Below are positions 1 through 9,124 of a DNA stretch of 64,000 nt, piece after piece. Location of the stretch: NCBI RefSeq assembly GCF_014174375.1, contig NZ_JABEQE010000017.1:1-64000 (forward strand), written 5' to 3'. Position 1 is the first letter of the stretch. Every line of letters starts with the position of its first letter. The position numbers and the translations under genes were made by a program. The notes below the pieces were generated by a model. The model had not been told where the DNA came from. It was given only the letters and a program-made list of their open reading frames with translations, and ran no database searches. The DNA is from Gluconacetobacter asukensis. GTDB taxonomy: Bacteria; Pseudomonadota; Alphaproteobacteria; Acetobacterales; Acetobacteraceae.

Positions 1-2
1 CC

Positions 3-95
3 AAAGTCGCCATCACCGCCGTCATGCGCAAGCTCGTCATCCTCGCCAACGCACTCCTGCGCGATGATCGAACATGGGCTCCAAAAGCCGCTTGA
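3..95 (+). pseudogene. IS110-family transposase, C-terminal fragment
   Basis: The window opens inside a transposase reading frame. The last 30 residues read through MRKLVILANALLRDDRTW and end at a TGA at 93-95. This is the conserved C-terminus of IS110/IS116/IS902 transposases, which insert through a DEDD/serine-type mechanism. Only this tail is visible because the window starts here, so the element could be complete outside or truncated. A second, diverged copy of the same tail lies at 48582-48755 in the same orientation. Confidence 0.75.
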
Positions 96-109
96 TCACA
101 ACGGATACT
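83..109 (+). repeat. 27-bp direct repeat, IS110 3' end (copy 1)
   Basis: These 27 bases cover the last transposase codons, the stop and the first bases after it. They are identical to 48743-48769 in the same orientation. Beyond this stretch the copies diverge, so this is probably the conserved terminal part of two related IS110 elements flanking about 48.6 kb. Confidence 0.8.
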
Positions 110-309
110 CTCAGAACTGAGGCACGTTGGGGGCAAGGTCACTGTCACATCCAGGAAGCAGGAAACGACAGCTTCCGCTTCGGGAACAGCTCCGCAATAC
201 AGATCGAAATCCAAAGGAAGCTAGAACCCGTTTGACGGGCCACGAAAACCCCGCTCACATCCCCCGAATCCGGGTCACTTCTCAATGGCATTCAAGAATC
301 TGACGCGCC

Positions 310-1122
310 CTAGTTGAGGGGAGCCCAGCGTGTGAGAAGCCGTTCGATGGCGGCCACGACAACAAACAGAACAAGAGCGAGGACTGAACAGGCAAAGACC
401 GCAGCATAAAGAAGAGGTGAACGAAAATTATAGGTCGCTTCGAGGATCATGGAACCCAATCCATAGGACGCGCCGATCCATTCACCAATAACCGCTCCGA
501 TCACACTGGCTGGGGCGGTGACTTTAAGAGCGGAGAATATGAAGGGCAAGGAGGATGGAACCCGGACCTTCACCAGCGTCTCCATATCGCGGGCGTATAA
601 TATTTTCATGAGTTCTATTGTTTGTGGACTGACCGACTTGAGACCCCGCACCGTATTCACCAGCATGGGAAAGAAACAGACCAGGGCAACAATGGCGATT
701 CTGGGTGTGTACCCAGTCCCGAGGATCAAGACCAGAATGGGCGCGACGGCGAGGACCGGAATAGTGTGGACAACGACGGCAAGTGGATACACGCAACGCT
801 CCGCCAGCGGATGATGCGTAAGCCAGACCGCCACGCAGACAGCAAGCCCGTTGCCCAGTAAAAAGCCGGACAGGGCTTCGACGCAGGTTGGCCACAGATT
901 GGCCAGAATCAGATGTTGTTGGGATATCAGCTGCCCCGCAATGACCGATGGATCCGGCGCAATATAAGCTGGAATATGAAAGAAGAGAATCGCGCCCTGC
1001 CACAGGGCGAGAAGGCAGATCGCTGTCATGACAGGGGGAAACAGAAAATACACACCCTGTTTCACTCTCTGCCGCAGACGGGCCACGGATGCGCGTTCGA
1101 TCGCCATCTGCAACATCAGCAT
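310..1122 (-). CDS. ABC transporter permease, sulfonate/nitrate/taurine type (SsuC/TauC-like)
   Basis: This 270-residue inner-membrane permease has about six hydrophobic segments. The cytoplasmic EAA-type loop lies around residues 170-200 (YARDMETLVKVRVPSSLPF), where the ATPase docks. It is the last gene of a four-gene minus-strand operon and its start overlaps the end of the ATPase gene by 7 bp, implying translational coupling. The family imports sulfonates, nitrate, taurine or pyrimidine precursors. The substrate cannot be read from the permease, but the TauD-type dioxygenase leading the operon favours an organosulfur compound. Confidence 0.92.
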   Translation of the reverse strand: MLMLQMAIERASVARLRQRVKQGVYFLFPPVMTAICLLALWQGAILFFHIPAYIAPDPSVIAGQLISQQHLILANLWPTCVEALSGFLLGNGLAVCVAVWLTHHPLAERCVYPLAVVVHTIPVLAVAPILVLILGTGYTPRIAIVALVCFFPMLVNTVRGLKSVSPQTIELMKILYARDMETLVKVRVPSSLPFIFSALKVTAPASVIGAVIGEWIGASYGLGSMILEATYNFRSPLLYAAVFACSVLALVLFVVVAAIERLLTRWAPLN

Positions 1123-1928
1123 GTCTCCAGAAGCCGGCGGAGCATCGATACATACGTCATGAATGTCTGGCTTTCACAATCGTCGGCTGTTGCGCGCCGG
1201 GGAAGATCGATATCGACAATCCGCTCGATTCGTCCGGGGTTCGCCCGCAGGACCAGGACCCTCTCCCCGAGCCGGACAGCCTCGCTGATGCTGTGGGTCA
1301 CGAAGATGATCGTTGCGCCGGTTTCCTGCCAGATCCGCAACACTTCACCGTTCAGCTTGTCGCGCGTGATTTCATCAAGCGCACCGAACGGCTCATCCAT
1401 GAGAATGATATCAGGCTTGCAGACCAGTGCCCGGGCAATGGCCACCCGCTGTCGCATGCCGCCCGAAAGTTCGTGAGGCATGGCGTTCTGCCTGCCCTGC
1501 AAGCCCACGAGTTCGAGGAGTTCTACCGGGCTGTAATGGGCGGTCTTACTGGGAGACGACGTGCGGATTTCGAGCGGAAGGCGTACATTCTCAAGCACCG
1601 ATCGCCATGGCAGCAATGTCGGATCCTGGAAAACGAAGCCAATCTGCCGATTCCGCCTGGCCTCGGCCGGCGTCCCCCCAAGAATACCGACCGTTCCGGC
1701 CTGTGGTTGAAGCAAACCCGCGATCATGCGTAACAGTGTGGACTTTCCAGATCCCGATGGTCCGATGATCGTCGTAAAGCTGGAAGCAGGCAGGGAAAGC
1801 GAGACTTCCTCCAATATGTTGGGACGTGACATATCATCGGACATTCTGGCCGAAACATGCTCCAGCCTGACAGCGGGCCCGCGGACGGCCGTTCCATCAG
1901 ATCGTAAGGATGCGAGAGGATGTGTCAT
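1116..1928 (-). CDS. ABC transporter ATP-binding protein (SsuB/TauB-like)
   Basis: This 270-residue ATPase energises the adjacent importer. Walker A GPSGSGKST is at residues 56-64, followed by the LSGGMRQRVA signature and Walker B with DEPFGALDE, which is typical of the nitrate/sulfonate/taurine subfamily. The ATG at 1928 is chosen because it overlaps the stop of the upstream binding-protein gene as ATGA (1925-1928). The longer in-frame alternative to 2054 would run 126 bp into that gene and has no homologous look. Confidence 0.93.
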   Translation of the reverse strand: MTHPLASLRSDGTAVRGPAVRLEHVSARMSDDMSRPNILEEVSLSLPASSFTTIIGPSGSGKSTLLRMIAGLLQPQAGTVGILGGTPAEARRNRQIGFVFQDPTLLPWRSVLENVRLPLEIRTSSPSKTAHYSPVELLELVGLQGRQNAMPHELSGGMRQRVAIARALVCKPDIILMDEPFGALDEITRDKLNGEVLRIWQETGATIIFVTHSISEAVRLGERVLVLRANPGRIERIVDIDLPRRATADDCESQTFMTYVSMLRRLLETC

Positions 1929-2965
1929 CCGATTTTGGGCCGCTGATCTGCTGTGGCATTCAGTATGGATAACGTCATAACATCGTCGACGGTCGGTACG
2001 TCCTGACCCGAAAATTGTCCGATGGAAGCAAACAAGCGAATTTGATCCGCCCACGTATCCTTCTTCATGGTCCCCCAGCCTTCCATTTTCGTTTGTTCAT
2101 CGAACACGAACGACAGGGCCACACGGAGCGCAAACAACTCACCATTCCGATCTAGCATTGGATAGGATCTTACTAGGATATCAACGGCTTGTTCCGGATT
2201 ACCCCTGGCATATGCCCACCCCCGGGCCGTTCCCCGCATGAATGCCGCGATCACCTCGGGTCTTTCCCGCAACATGGTATCTGTCGTGTAATACGGATTG
2301 GCATAAAGCTGCACGCCAGAATCCCATAGGGAAAGGGCGACTCGATCCGGTCCCAGAGGCTTGAGTTTGGTCGCATCGGTCGCCCAGGCGCTGATGGCAT
2401 CAACCTGACCGTTGAAAAGCGGAGCGATATCTCCTCCCAGGGCAACGATCTGTACCTCATCTTCGGGGATGCCATTTTTTCTCATCACGGCCCGCACCAG
2501 ATTGAAGCCAGGCCGGGCAATGCCGATGCGCTTGCCCCTCATATCCTGCGGGCTGCGAATCGGATTGTCAGGCAGAGAATAAAATGTCAGCGGATGACGC
2601 TGAAAGCCCGCCGCGATGCATTTAAGGGGGATATCGCCCGCGCGCGCCGCCATAAGCGTGGGACTCGACGAGAGAAGGCCCAGCGTGGCATAGCCCGAAG
2701 CGACGCTGGCAACGCCGGTATTGTGAGGACCACCCAAGGCGATACTGAATCGAATCCCTTCATCCTCATAATATCCGAGATTCTGTGCAACCACTTCCCC
2801 CAATATCCGACTATTCGCGATCCAGTCGAACTGTTCCACGACGCTGGTCATCCTCGTGGAAACCGGTGTCGCAGCATCGGCCATACCGGCACCACACGTC
2901 AGAGATGCAGTTCCGATTCCGGCGATCTTCAGAAATACGCGCCTCTGCATCGCAAGATCTTCCAT
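1925..2965 (-). CDS. ABC transporter substrate-binding protein (NMT1/SsuA-like), Tat signal
   Basis: This 346-residue periplasmic solute-binding protein resembles the NMT1/SsuA fold. The N-terminus has a twin-arginine signal (QRRVFLKIAG) followed by a hydrophobic stretch and an Ala-rich cleavage region near residue 32, so it is probably exported folded by Tat. The start could be the ATG at 2965 or the one five codons later, just before QRR. It lies 35 bp after the dioxygenase gene and overlaps the ATPase start by ATGA. The ligand is inferred to be an aliphatic sulfonate or similar anion; the sequence does not settle this. Confidence 0.9.
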   Translation of the reverse strand: MEDLAMQRRVFLKIAGIGTASLTCGAGMADAATPVSTRMTSVVEQFDWIANSRILGEVVAQNLGYYEDEGIRFSIALGGPHNTGVASVASGYATLGLLSSSPTLMAARAGDIPLKCIAAGFQRHPLTFYSLPDNPIRSPQDMRGKRIGIARPGFNLVRAVMRKNGIPEDEVQIVALGGDIAPLFNGQVDAISAWATDATKLKPLGPDRVALSLWDSGVQLYANPYYTTDTMLRERPEVIAAFMRGTARGWAYARGNPEQAVDILVRSYPMLDRNGELFALRVALSFVFDEQTKMEGWGTMKKDTWADQIRLFASIGQFSGQDVPTVDDVMTLSILNATADQRPKIG

Positions 2966-3000
2966 GCGCTCTCCTGTCGGTATGAACAGGGAAGAACTCC

Positions 3001-3939
3001 CTATAGACTCACTGGCGATGGAACGATCGGCATGAAATGACCAATCCGTTGATATCCTGTCCGGCCATCCATGCTGACCGGCGGCTCACCAACCAGAGAA
3101 ATACGATGCATGACCCGACGGTGGTGATAATCGGCGACAGCCAGGTGCTGCGTCGCCTCATTATCCCACACCGCGATGTCACCGGGCGCCCAGCGCCAGC
3201 GAACAGTGTTTTCCGCGACCGTAATATATTGTTGTATGATAGAAAGCATTTCGAATGATGCCGCAGCACCAAGCCCAAGTATATGGCGCAGATGATTACC
3301 CGCTATGATCGTCGGGCGCTTTGTATGGGGGTGAATACGGACCAGGGGATGAATTGCCTCGAAGGGATTGCCCGAAAATCCCGTGCCACCGAAAGGCGAT
3401 TCCTCACTGGTCGGCGGCAGATCACCGTCGATGGTACGAGCGTGCGCATAACCCCATCGGTTGCTATGCACGGCCCAGGCCTTTTCAAGGAAAGCCTTGA
3501 GATGCTCGGGCATATCCATATAAGCCTTTTCGGTATTGGCCCACATGGTATCGCCACCATAAGGCGGCAATGTTATGGCCCTCAATACCGCACCGGCCGG
3601 GATCGTATCCACAAAGGTGGTATCCGTGTGCCATCGATTTGTCTTGGTAATCTTGTCTTCCGAATCCAATGCGGAAATCATTGGATGACCTTCCTTGCCG
3701 CCATGGGTCGGGTGCGCGGCTGCAATAACCTTACCCATACGCGAGGCAAAGATAACCTGGGACTCATCCGTCATATCGTGCTGATCGCGCAGGAAAATGA
3801 CTTTATATTCCCATAATGCCTCTCGAAGCTTCGCGGCGAGTCCATCACTGATAGGCGCCGCCGCATTCACCCCGCGAATGATCGCGCCGATATTGCCAGT
3901 CACCCGCTCCACACGGAATTCATTGTTTGTATCAGGCAT
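3001..3939 (-). CDS. TauD/TfdA-family 2-oxoglutarate- and Fe(II)-dependent dioxygenase
   Basis: This 312-residue enzyme belongs to the TauD/TfdA family, which hydroxylates taurine, alkylsulfonates, alkyl sulfates or aryloxyacetates, releasing succinate and CO2 from 2-oxoglutarate. The facial triad is visible as H104-x-D106 (WHTD) and a distal H265 in TQHLA. R275 and R279 in RRVMHR match the 2-oxoglutarate-binding arginines of TauD. A GAGGA ribosome site lies about 9 bases before the ATG at 3939. It leads the operon with the ABC importer, so the imported compound is probably its substrate. Taurine itself is not proven. Confidence 0.93.
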   Translation of the reverse strand: MPDTNNEFRVERVTGNIGAIIRGVNAAAPISDGLAAKLREALWEYKVIFLRDQHDMTDESQVIFASRMGKVIAAAHPTHGGKEGHPMISALDSEDKITKTNRWHTDTTFVDTIPAGAVLRAITLPPYGGDTMWANTEKAYMDMPEHLKAFLEKAWAVHSNRWGYAHARTIDGDLPPTSEESPFGGTGFSGNPFEAIHPLVRIHPHTKRPTIIAGNHLRHILGLGAAASFEMLSIIQQYITVAENTVRWRWAPGDIAVWDNEATQHLAVADYHHRRVMHRISLVGEPPVSMDGRTGYQRIGHFMPIVPSPVSL

Positions 3940-4331
3940 ATCTTGACATCCTCATACGTAAAAGCACGCGTTTTTTTGTAAAATACATTCAGTTCCAAAT
4001 GCGTCTTAAATTACCAAGAAGAAACGTTCTGAGAAATCCCGTTTCAAATGGATATGTAATTTCAAATCTGCAGCCATGATAGAGGCTTTAAACTTCCTAC
4101 CCTCTACGTATTATACATGAGTTTTTCGCAACGCAAAGGAGGCATGACACAGGCGCATGAAGCTGAGATATCGAATTAACTGACTGAATATTAATGACTT
4201 ATTCGGTACATCCCTACACAGTCAGCATGTTTTTATTACGAAATGATATAGTATATCGAATATGATAATAGAATCCGTCACAGGCACGTTCTGCGCTTGG
4301 GCCGATCGATCGACACTGAAGGCCCATACAC
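3940..4331. other. AT-rich intergenic region
   Basis: These 392 bp are clearly richer in A+T than the flanking genes. They hold the promoter of the dioxygenase/ABC operon and the 3' end of the NIPSNAP transcript. A 13-bp palindrome sits at 4245-4257. I see no open frame with a ribosome site and no clear terminator. Confidence 0.6.
4245..4257. promoter_or_regulatory. 13-bp palindrome, possible operator
   Basis: GATATA-G-TATATC is a perfect palindrome around a central G in the AT-rich gap. It lies about 300 bp upstream of the dioxygenase start, which is far for a repressor site. In such AT-rich DNA it may be chance. Confidence 0.25.
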
Positions 4332-4946
4332 CTATGAAAGTGGCGAAAACGGCAACGGAAGCATCACACAATTCTCCATTTCATCACCGAAGAACCCGGC
4401 CGAGTCTTTCGGTGGCCATATGCCAGCCTTGACGGCTTCGGCCCGGATTTCGGCCCGAGCATCCAGGCTGGCATAGGGCCATATGTGCCTGAAGCGGGGC
4501 ACCCCATCGAGCGCGGACATGCAGACGGTCAGTGCCGAACACTTCAGTCGCTCCGGAAGGGCATTCCTGAAGCGCATCAATGCATTGTCCAGACATCCGG
4601 GACGCACGACATATGTCCGAATCTCATAGATTGGACCGAATGCACCGGGAAGAATCGGCGGCAGATCGGCAAGAGGCCTCCATGCTTCAAACAGCATGGA
4701 TTCGATCCCGCATTCCGGCACCCTGCAACGTTCATCCGACTGAAGAGCATACCGGTCCTCAAACAGGTCGGACAGGCTTGAAAAGCCCCTGAGGATAACG
4801 ACCCGATTCAGACGCCCAATCTCGCATCGCCAACATCCCAGAAGTCTATCGGCCCGTGCTGGATCAAGAAACAGATCGATCAGGGCTTCCTGCATAGCGC
4901 GGAACGCCGCCGGAACCGCGGAAATGGTGATGGTTTCATAGAACAT
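4332..4946 (-). CDS. NIPSNAP-family protein
   Basis: This 204-residue protein contains two dimeric alpha/beta-barrel (NIPSNAP) repeats. The second repeat begins at IYEIRTYVVRPGCLDNALMR, which is the family signature; the first begins at the N-terminus with FYETITIS. The start at 4946 is preferred because it begins directly with this first beta strand. An in-frame ATG at 4997 would add 17 residues overlapping the upstream MFS gene. Bacterial NIPSNAP proteins often accompany oxidoreductases and aromatic or organosulfur catabolic genes, but no reaction is established. It is the last gene of the hydroxyacid dehydrogenase/LLM/MFS operon. Confidence 0.85.
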   Translation of the reverse strand: MFYETITISAVPAAFRAMQEALIDLFLDPARADRLLGCWRCEIGRLNRVVILRGFSSLSDLFEDRYALQSDERCRVPECGIESMLFEAWRPLADLPPILPGAFGPIYEIRTYVVRPGCLDNALMRFRNALPERLKCSALTVCMSALDGVPRFRHIWPYASLDARAEIRAEAVKAGIWPPKDSAGFFGDEMENCVMLPLPFSPLS

Positions 4947-4986
4947 GCATGTCCCCTTCCGCGGCAACGATACCACGACTGACGCT

Positions 4987-6263
4987 TCAAACATCACCCC
5001 GTTGCGTTGCCACGGCCGTCACGGCCATGAACATGACGGCTGCGAGAAAGACAATTATTGCGTCCATCAGCAGACCAATCTGATAATGACCTGACTTTTC
5101 AAGAGTAAAGGAAAAAATAGTCGGTCCGAAAAAATTTCCCAGGTTGCCCACAGAGTTAATCAGGGCAACGCCCCCGGCAACCTTGGTTCCGCGCAAACGA
5201 TCTCCAGGAATGACCCAGAGCAGCCCGAGAACGATAAACAGACAGGCAATCGCGATTGTCATGAACAGGCCCTGCCACATGACATTGCCGCCCCAGGCGG
5301 TCATGAACAGACCCATACAGGATGCAATCATCGCAACAAACAGCGCGGTGCGTGGGTTTCCGGTCCTGTCCGAACGCGCCGCGCAGACAATTAGCGCCAA
5401 GGCACCCAGAATATAGGGCACTGTGACCAGGCGCATGACGGTCTGCCGGCCATAACCGACAGAGGAGACGATCTGGGGAAGCCAGAAATGAATCGTGCCG
5501 TTCACGAACGATATGCAGAAGAAGATCGCGGCCAGCCTCCAGACCGTTCCATCGGCGGCGACAGACGCAAAAACGCGAAACGACTTGCTGGAAGAGCGCA
5601 ATCCGCTCTCTTGGTGTCGCAAGGCAAGATATTCACGCTCGGCCTGCGTCAGCCAGGATGCCTCTTCTATCCTGTTGGGCAGATAGCCGTACAACACGAA
5701 ACCCAGCAGAATCGACGGCAAGCCTTCCAACACGAATAGCCATTGCCATCCATGCAGACCAAGTACCCCATGCAGATGAAATATCAGACCGGACATGAAA
5801 GCGGACAGCGCGCTGGACACCGGGATGACAACAATAAGATAGCTAATGACCCGACCATGCCAGTGCCGGGGAAAAGCCTGCATCAGAAAGAACAGGATGC
5901 CAGGGTAAAAACCTGCTTCTGCCACGCCCAGCACGAAGCGGCCGCAAAGCAATTCCGTACCATTGGTAACGCACGACATACTGGCCGAGATCACGCCCCA
6001 GGCGATCATGCACACCGAAAGCCATAAGCGGGCGCCAATCCGGGTCAGAAGATAATTCCCCGGTATTTCAAAAAGAAAATACCCAAGAAAGAAAATACCT
6101 GCGCCCAATCCATATATCGACGCCGAGATCTGAAGATCCCGGCGCATATCCATGGCCGCGAAGCTTATATTGACCCGATCAACATACGCAAAAAAAAACA
6201 CAACGTAAGAAGAGGAACCAGCCTTATCACAAGCTTCTTCTGTAGGAGCTCATCCTGAATCAT
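4987..6263 (-). CDS. MFS transporter (anion:cation symporter type) with apparent poly-A frameshift
   Basis: This is a 12-TM major facilitator related to ACS-family importers of organic acids (tartrate, phthalate, hexuronate). The frame 4987-6201 gives about 404 residues but begins abruptly at a GTG with FFFAYVDRVNISFAAMDM, which is normally about 25 residues inside the protein. The missing part is encoded one frame away, from the ATG at 6263 (MIQDELLQKKLVIRLVPLLT). The two frames meet at a run of nine A (6190-6198 on the plus strand); one extra base would join them. The gene is therefore interrupted by sequencing error, mutation or phase-variable slippage. It follows the LLM monooxygenase by 31 bp, so it is probably the importer of that enzyme's substrate or a relative. 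Confidence 0.85.
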
Positions 6264-6294
6264 GGCGCCACATCCCTCCCGGTGGAATTCTATG

Positions 6295-7599
6295 TCAAAA
6301 TACGGAAAGACCGAGATTTTCTCTAAGATTCGTTCCTTCATAAGCCGTACGGAACAAACCCCGACGCTGAAGCTCCGGAATCAGATGATCACAGAAATCG
6401 GGAAGGTCGGGTGGCGCGGGCGGCATGATGTTGAAGCCATCCGCGGCATGATTGACAAACCATTCCTCCATCATATCGGCGACCTGCGTGTATGTTCCCA
6501 CCGGCTGCCAGTGTCCGCGTCCGCAAACAGTCTTCTGATAGAGTTCCCTGATCGTCAGATTTTCACGCCGCGCCTGTTGCACGATCACGCTCTGCCGCCC
6601 TTTTCCGCCTTCCGTTTCAGGAATATCAGGCAACGGTCCATCAAGCGGATATGATGAAAGATCGAATCCACCCAGCAACGTGGATAGCAGAGAAATGCCG
6701 ACTGCGGGATGCAGCAATTCATGAAGCTGCTCGTATTTCTCGCGCGCTTCGCTTTCTGTCGCGCCCATGATGGGAGAGATTCCCGGCATGACCAGCAGGC
6801 TGTCTTCCGCACGGCCGAATTTCGGCAATCTGGATTTCAGATCGCTATAAAATTCGATCGCGTTCTCCATTTTCTGCGTCGCGGTAAAGACGACTTCCGC
6901 CGTTCGCGCCGACAGATTCTTTCCTGGCTCCGACGACCCTGCCTGCACGATGATGGGTTCGCTCTGCGCGGAGCGCGGAACATTCAACGGGCCACGAACG
7001 GAGAAAAACTCCCCGACGTGATTGAGAACATGCATTTTCTCGACGTCGATATAAAGCCCGCTTTCCTTGTCGCACAGGAATGCATCGACCTCAAAACTGC
7101 GCCACAGACCGCGGACGACATCGACAAACTCCTCGGCCCGTCGATATCTGTCTGCATGAACCGGATGTGCTCCGCCGGAAAAATTCTTCGCCTCCCCCTC
7201 GAACATCGATGTCACTACATTCCAACCGGCGCGTCCTCCGCTCACATAGTCCAGCGAGGCGAAGCTCCGTGCCAGATGGAACGGCTGCGTATAGGTTGTC
7301 GAGGCCGTCGCGATCAACCCGATCCTAGATGTATGCTGCGACAACAGGGTCAGAATAACAAGCGGATCGATCACGCCCGTCCGATCGACACGGCTGTAAT
7401 ACTCGAGATCTTCCCAGACATTGTTTGTATCAGCGATAAAGAGAAAATCGAAGAGACTCGCTTCCGCCTTACGCGCGATGCGAATGAAGTTCTCGCTGCT
7501 TGTCGCGCCGGCGTGCGCCGCGTCGGGATGCCGCCAGGCCCCGATATGACGGCCGGACGGCTCGAAGAACAGGCCGAGTTTCATTTTTCTTGTGCTCAC
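6295..7599 (-). CDS. LLM-class flavin-dependent monooxygenase (NtaA/SnaA/DszA family)
   Basis: This 434-residue luciferase-like monooxygenase resembles component A of two-component systems acting on nitrilotriacetate, EDTA, dibenzothiophene sulfone or dimethyl sulfide. The N-terminal MKLGLFFEPSGRHIGAWRHP and the later SGGRAGWNVVTS and PIIVQAGSSEPG are characteristic of this group. Such enzymes need FMNH2 from a separate reductase, and no obvious dedicated reductase is adjacent; the nitroreductase at 31057 is distant. It is the second gene of an operon starting at 8738. The substrate is unknown and could contain sulfur, nitrogen or a cyclic amide. Confidence 0.92.
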   Translation of the reverse strand: MSTRKMKLGLFFEPSGRHIGAWRHPDAAHAGATSSENFIRIARKAEASLFDFLFIADTNNVWEDLEYYSRVDRTGVIDPLVILTLLSQHTSRIGLIATASTTYTQPFHLARSFASLDYVSGGRAGWNVVTSMFEGEAKNFSGGAHPVHADRYRRAEEFVDVVRGLWRSFEVDAFLCDKESGLYIDVEKMHVLNHVGEFFSVRGPLNVPRSAQSEPIIVQAGSSEPGKNLSARTAEVVFTATQKMENAIEFYSDLKSRLPKFGRAEDSLLVMPGISPIMGATESEAREKYEQLHELLHPAVGISLLSTLLGGFDLSSYPLDGPLPDIPETEGGKGRQSVIVQQARRENLTIRELYQKTVCGRGHWQPVGTYTQVADMMEEWFVNHAADGFNIMPPAPPDLPDFCDHLIPELQRRGLFRTAYEGTNLRENLGLSVF

Positions 7600-7766
7600 G
7601 ATAGCCCACCATGCTGTTCAATGTTCGATCATATTTTACGCATGCATTATCGATCCCTGCCGCTACCTTCGATCTGCCCCTGTCATCGCAGACTATATGT
7701 TGTCGCCAGGATTGGGCAATCTACCCGGCAGATAGAAGCTGATGGGCCGACGGCAAGGATGATTTC

Positions 7767-8738
7767 TCAGACGATGCGGTTTTTCAGTTCTTTCCCACCT
7801 TCGAGACGCGCGATATTATCCAATAGCAGGCGACCGACATTTCCTGCGTAGAACTGGCTGTCTCCGGCGTCATGGGGCGTCATCAATACGTTCGGCAGAC
7901 CCCAAAGCGAGGACGTTTCCGGCAATGGCTCGACCTCGAACGTATCGAGGGCCGCCCCTCCGATTTGACCCGATCGAAGGGCATCGATCATCGCGTCTTC
8001 CTGGACGACCTTGCCTCGTGCGACATTGATCAGCCAGGCCTTCTCATTCATCGCCGCAAGAAAATCGCGTCCGACAAGCCCTTGTGTCTGCTCAGTCAAC
8101 GGGCAGCTCAAGACCACGAAATCCGCGCGCGGCAGGTTCTCCGGCACCTGGTCGGGAGTGATGATTTCAATATCGGCGTCATCCTGACGCGCCACCTGCC
8201 GTTTCACGGCGGTCACGGTCATGCCCAGGAGACGGCACAAATAGGCAATCTTCTGGCCAATCTGGCCATACCCAATAACGATGACGTGCTTTCCGGACAC
8301 TTCCTGCGGACGATTCACCGTATGGTAGCCAGGGGGATTCCACCGCCGGGCCTTCTGGTCGTCACGGGCTTCGAAGAGCCTGCGCGAGATGTTCAAGATG
8401 CACGCCAGAACATGCTCTGATACCGCGGCCGCGTTCGTGCCGCCGGCGCTGCACAGGGGGATACCCCGCTCCCGCAACTGAGATTGTGGGAAATGGTCCA
8501 CGCCAGCGCTGATAGACTGCACGAATTTGAGGTGCGGTGCCCGTTCCAGCACGCAATTCTGCCACATCATCGAAATACACAGCACATCCACGTCCGGAAG
8601 ATAGGGCAGCAACTCTTCCATTGAGAACGCATGCGCGTGGATCACATCGTGACCTTGCGCCGCCAAGGCGGCACGTATGTCATAAATCGGATGCGCCGAA
8701 ATAATCCGCGGTCTCGTGTTCCGCCACAGTGACGTCAT
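7767..8738 (-). CDS. D-2-hydroxyacid dehydrogenase (NAD(P)-dependent)
   Basis: This 323-residue D-isomer-specific 2-hydroxyacid dehydrogenase interconverts 2-oxoacids and D-2-hydroxyacids. The dinucleotide fold shows GYGQIG at residues 156-161. The catalytic set is R241 (NVARGK), E270 and H289 (TPHDAG). Overall it is closest in feel to GhrA-like or phosphoglycerate-dehydrogenase-like reductases of glyoxylate and hydroxypyruvate. It is the first gene of the minus-strand operon and is read away from the LysR gene at 9125, which probably controls it. A gap of 167 bp without a gene separates it from the LLM monooxygenase. Confidence 0.92.
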   Translation of the reverse strand: MTSLWRNTRPRIISAHPIYDIRAALAAQGHDVIHAHAFSMEELLPYLPDVDVLCISMMWQNCVLERAPHLKFVQSISAGVDHFPQSQLRERGIPLCSAGGTNAAAVSEHVLACILNISRRLFEARDDQKARRWNPPGYHTVNRPQEVSGKHVIVIGYGQIGQKIAYLCRLLGMTVTAVKRQVARQDDADIEIITPDQVPENLPRADFVVLSCPLTEQTQGLVGRDFLAAMNEKAWLINVARGKVVQEDAMIDALRSGQIGGAALDTFEVEPLPETSSLWGLPNVLMTPHDAGDSQFYAGNVGRLLLDNIARLEGGKELKNRIV

Positions 8739-9124
8739 GTTCGATATTCCGTTTTATGTATCCGTTTCTACCGGCGGCAATGACGCATGCCCGATGATCC
8801 ACGCCCGGTCCGTGTCCTGGCGCCGGCCCAGCACCCATCCGTGTTTCCCATCCCTCACAACCGCCGTACCACGAAAGCCAAAAAACCGCTCTCTGACCGG
8901 GCCCCGGCAGCATCCGAGTGCTTTGGCCAGGTCGCTCTGTCACCCTCTCCATTTGCCTGTCATCCTGCGGGTCCGGCAGCCCGGAAAGCCGGCTGGGAGA
9001 GGAAAAGAGGCCGCATTCGACTTTCAAAACATACGATATTTCGAACCGACAGATAGCGGAAATTGAGCTTCATCTATTGATTTCCATATGATAAAATGTC
9101 GTCTTCAATTCATGGTGATTATAG
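8739..9124. other. Divergent promoter region, hydroxyacid dehydrogenase / LysR
   Basis: This 386-bp gap lies between divergently read genes. The half next to the LysR gene (about 9055-9124) is AT-rich and is the likely site of LysR binding and both promoters. The other half is GC-rich, with no coding frame I can support. I could not pick a unique T-N11-A box. Confidence 0.5.

Noticed and set aside
6295-7599. RutA-type pyrimidine monooxygenase
   Set aside because: The protein is longer and carries motifs of the NtaA/SnaA/DszA group, and no other rut genes are next to it.
8716-9066. Plus-strand open frame of 116 codons in the divergent hydroxyacid dehydrogenase/LysR region
   Set aside because: It has no domain, no good ribosome site, starts inside the dehydrogenase gene and overlaps the expected promoter region.
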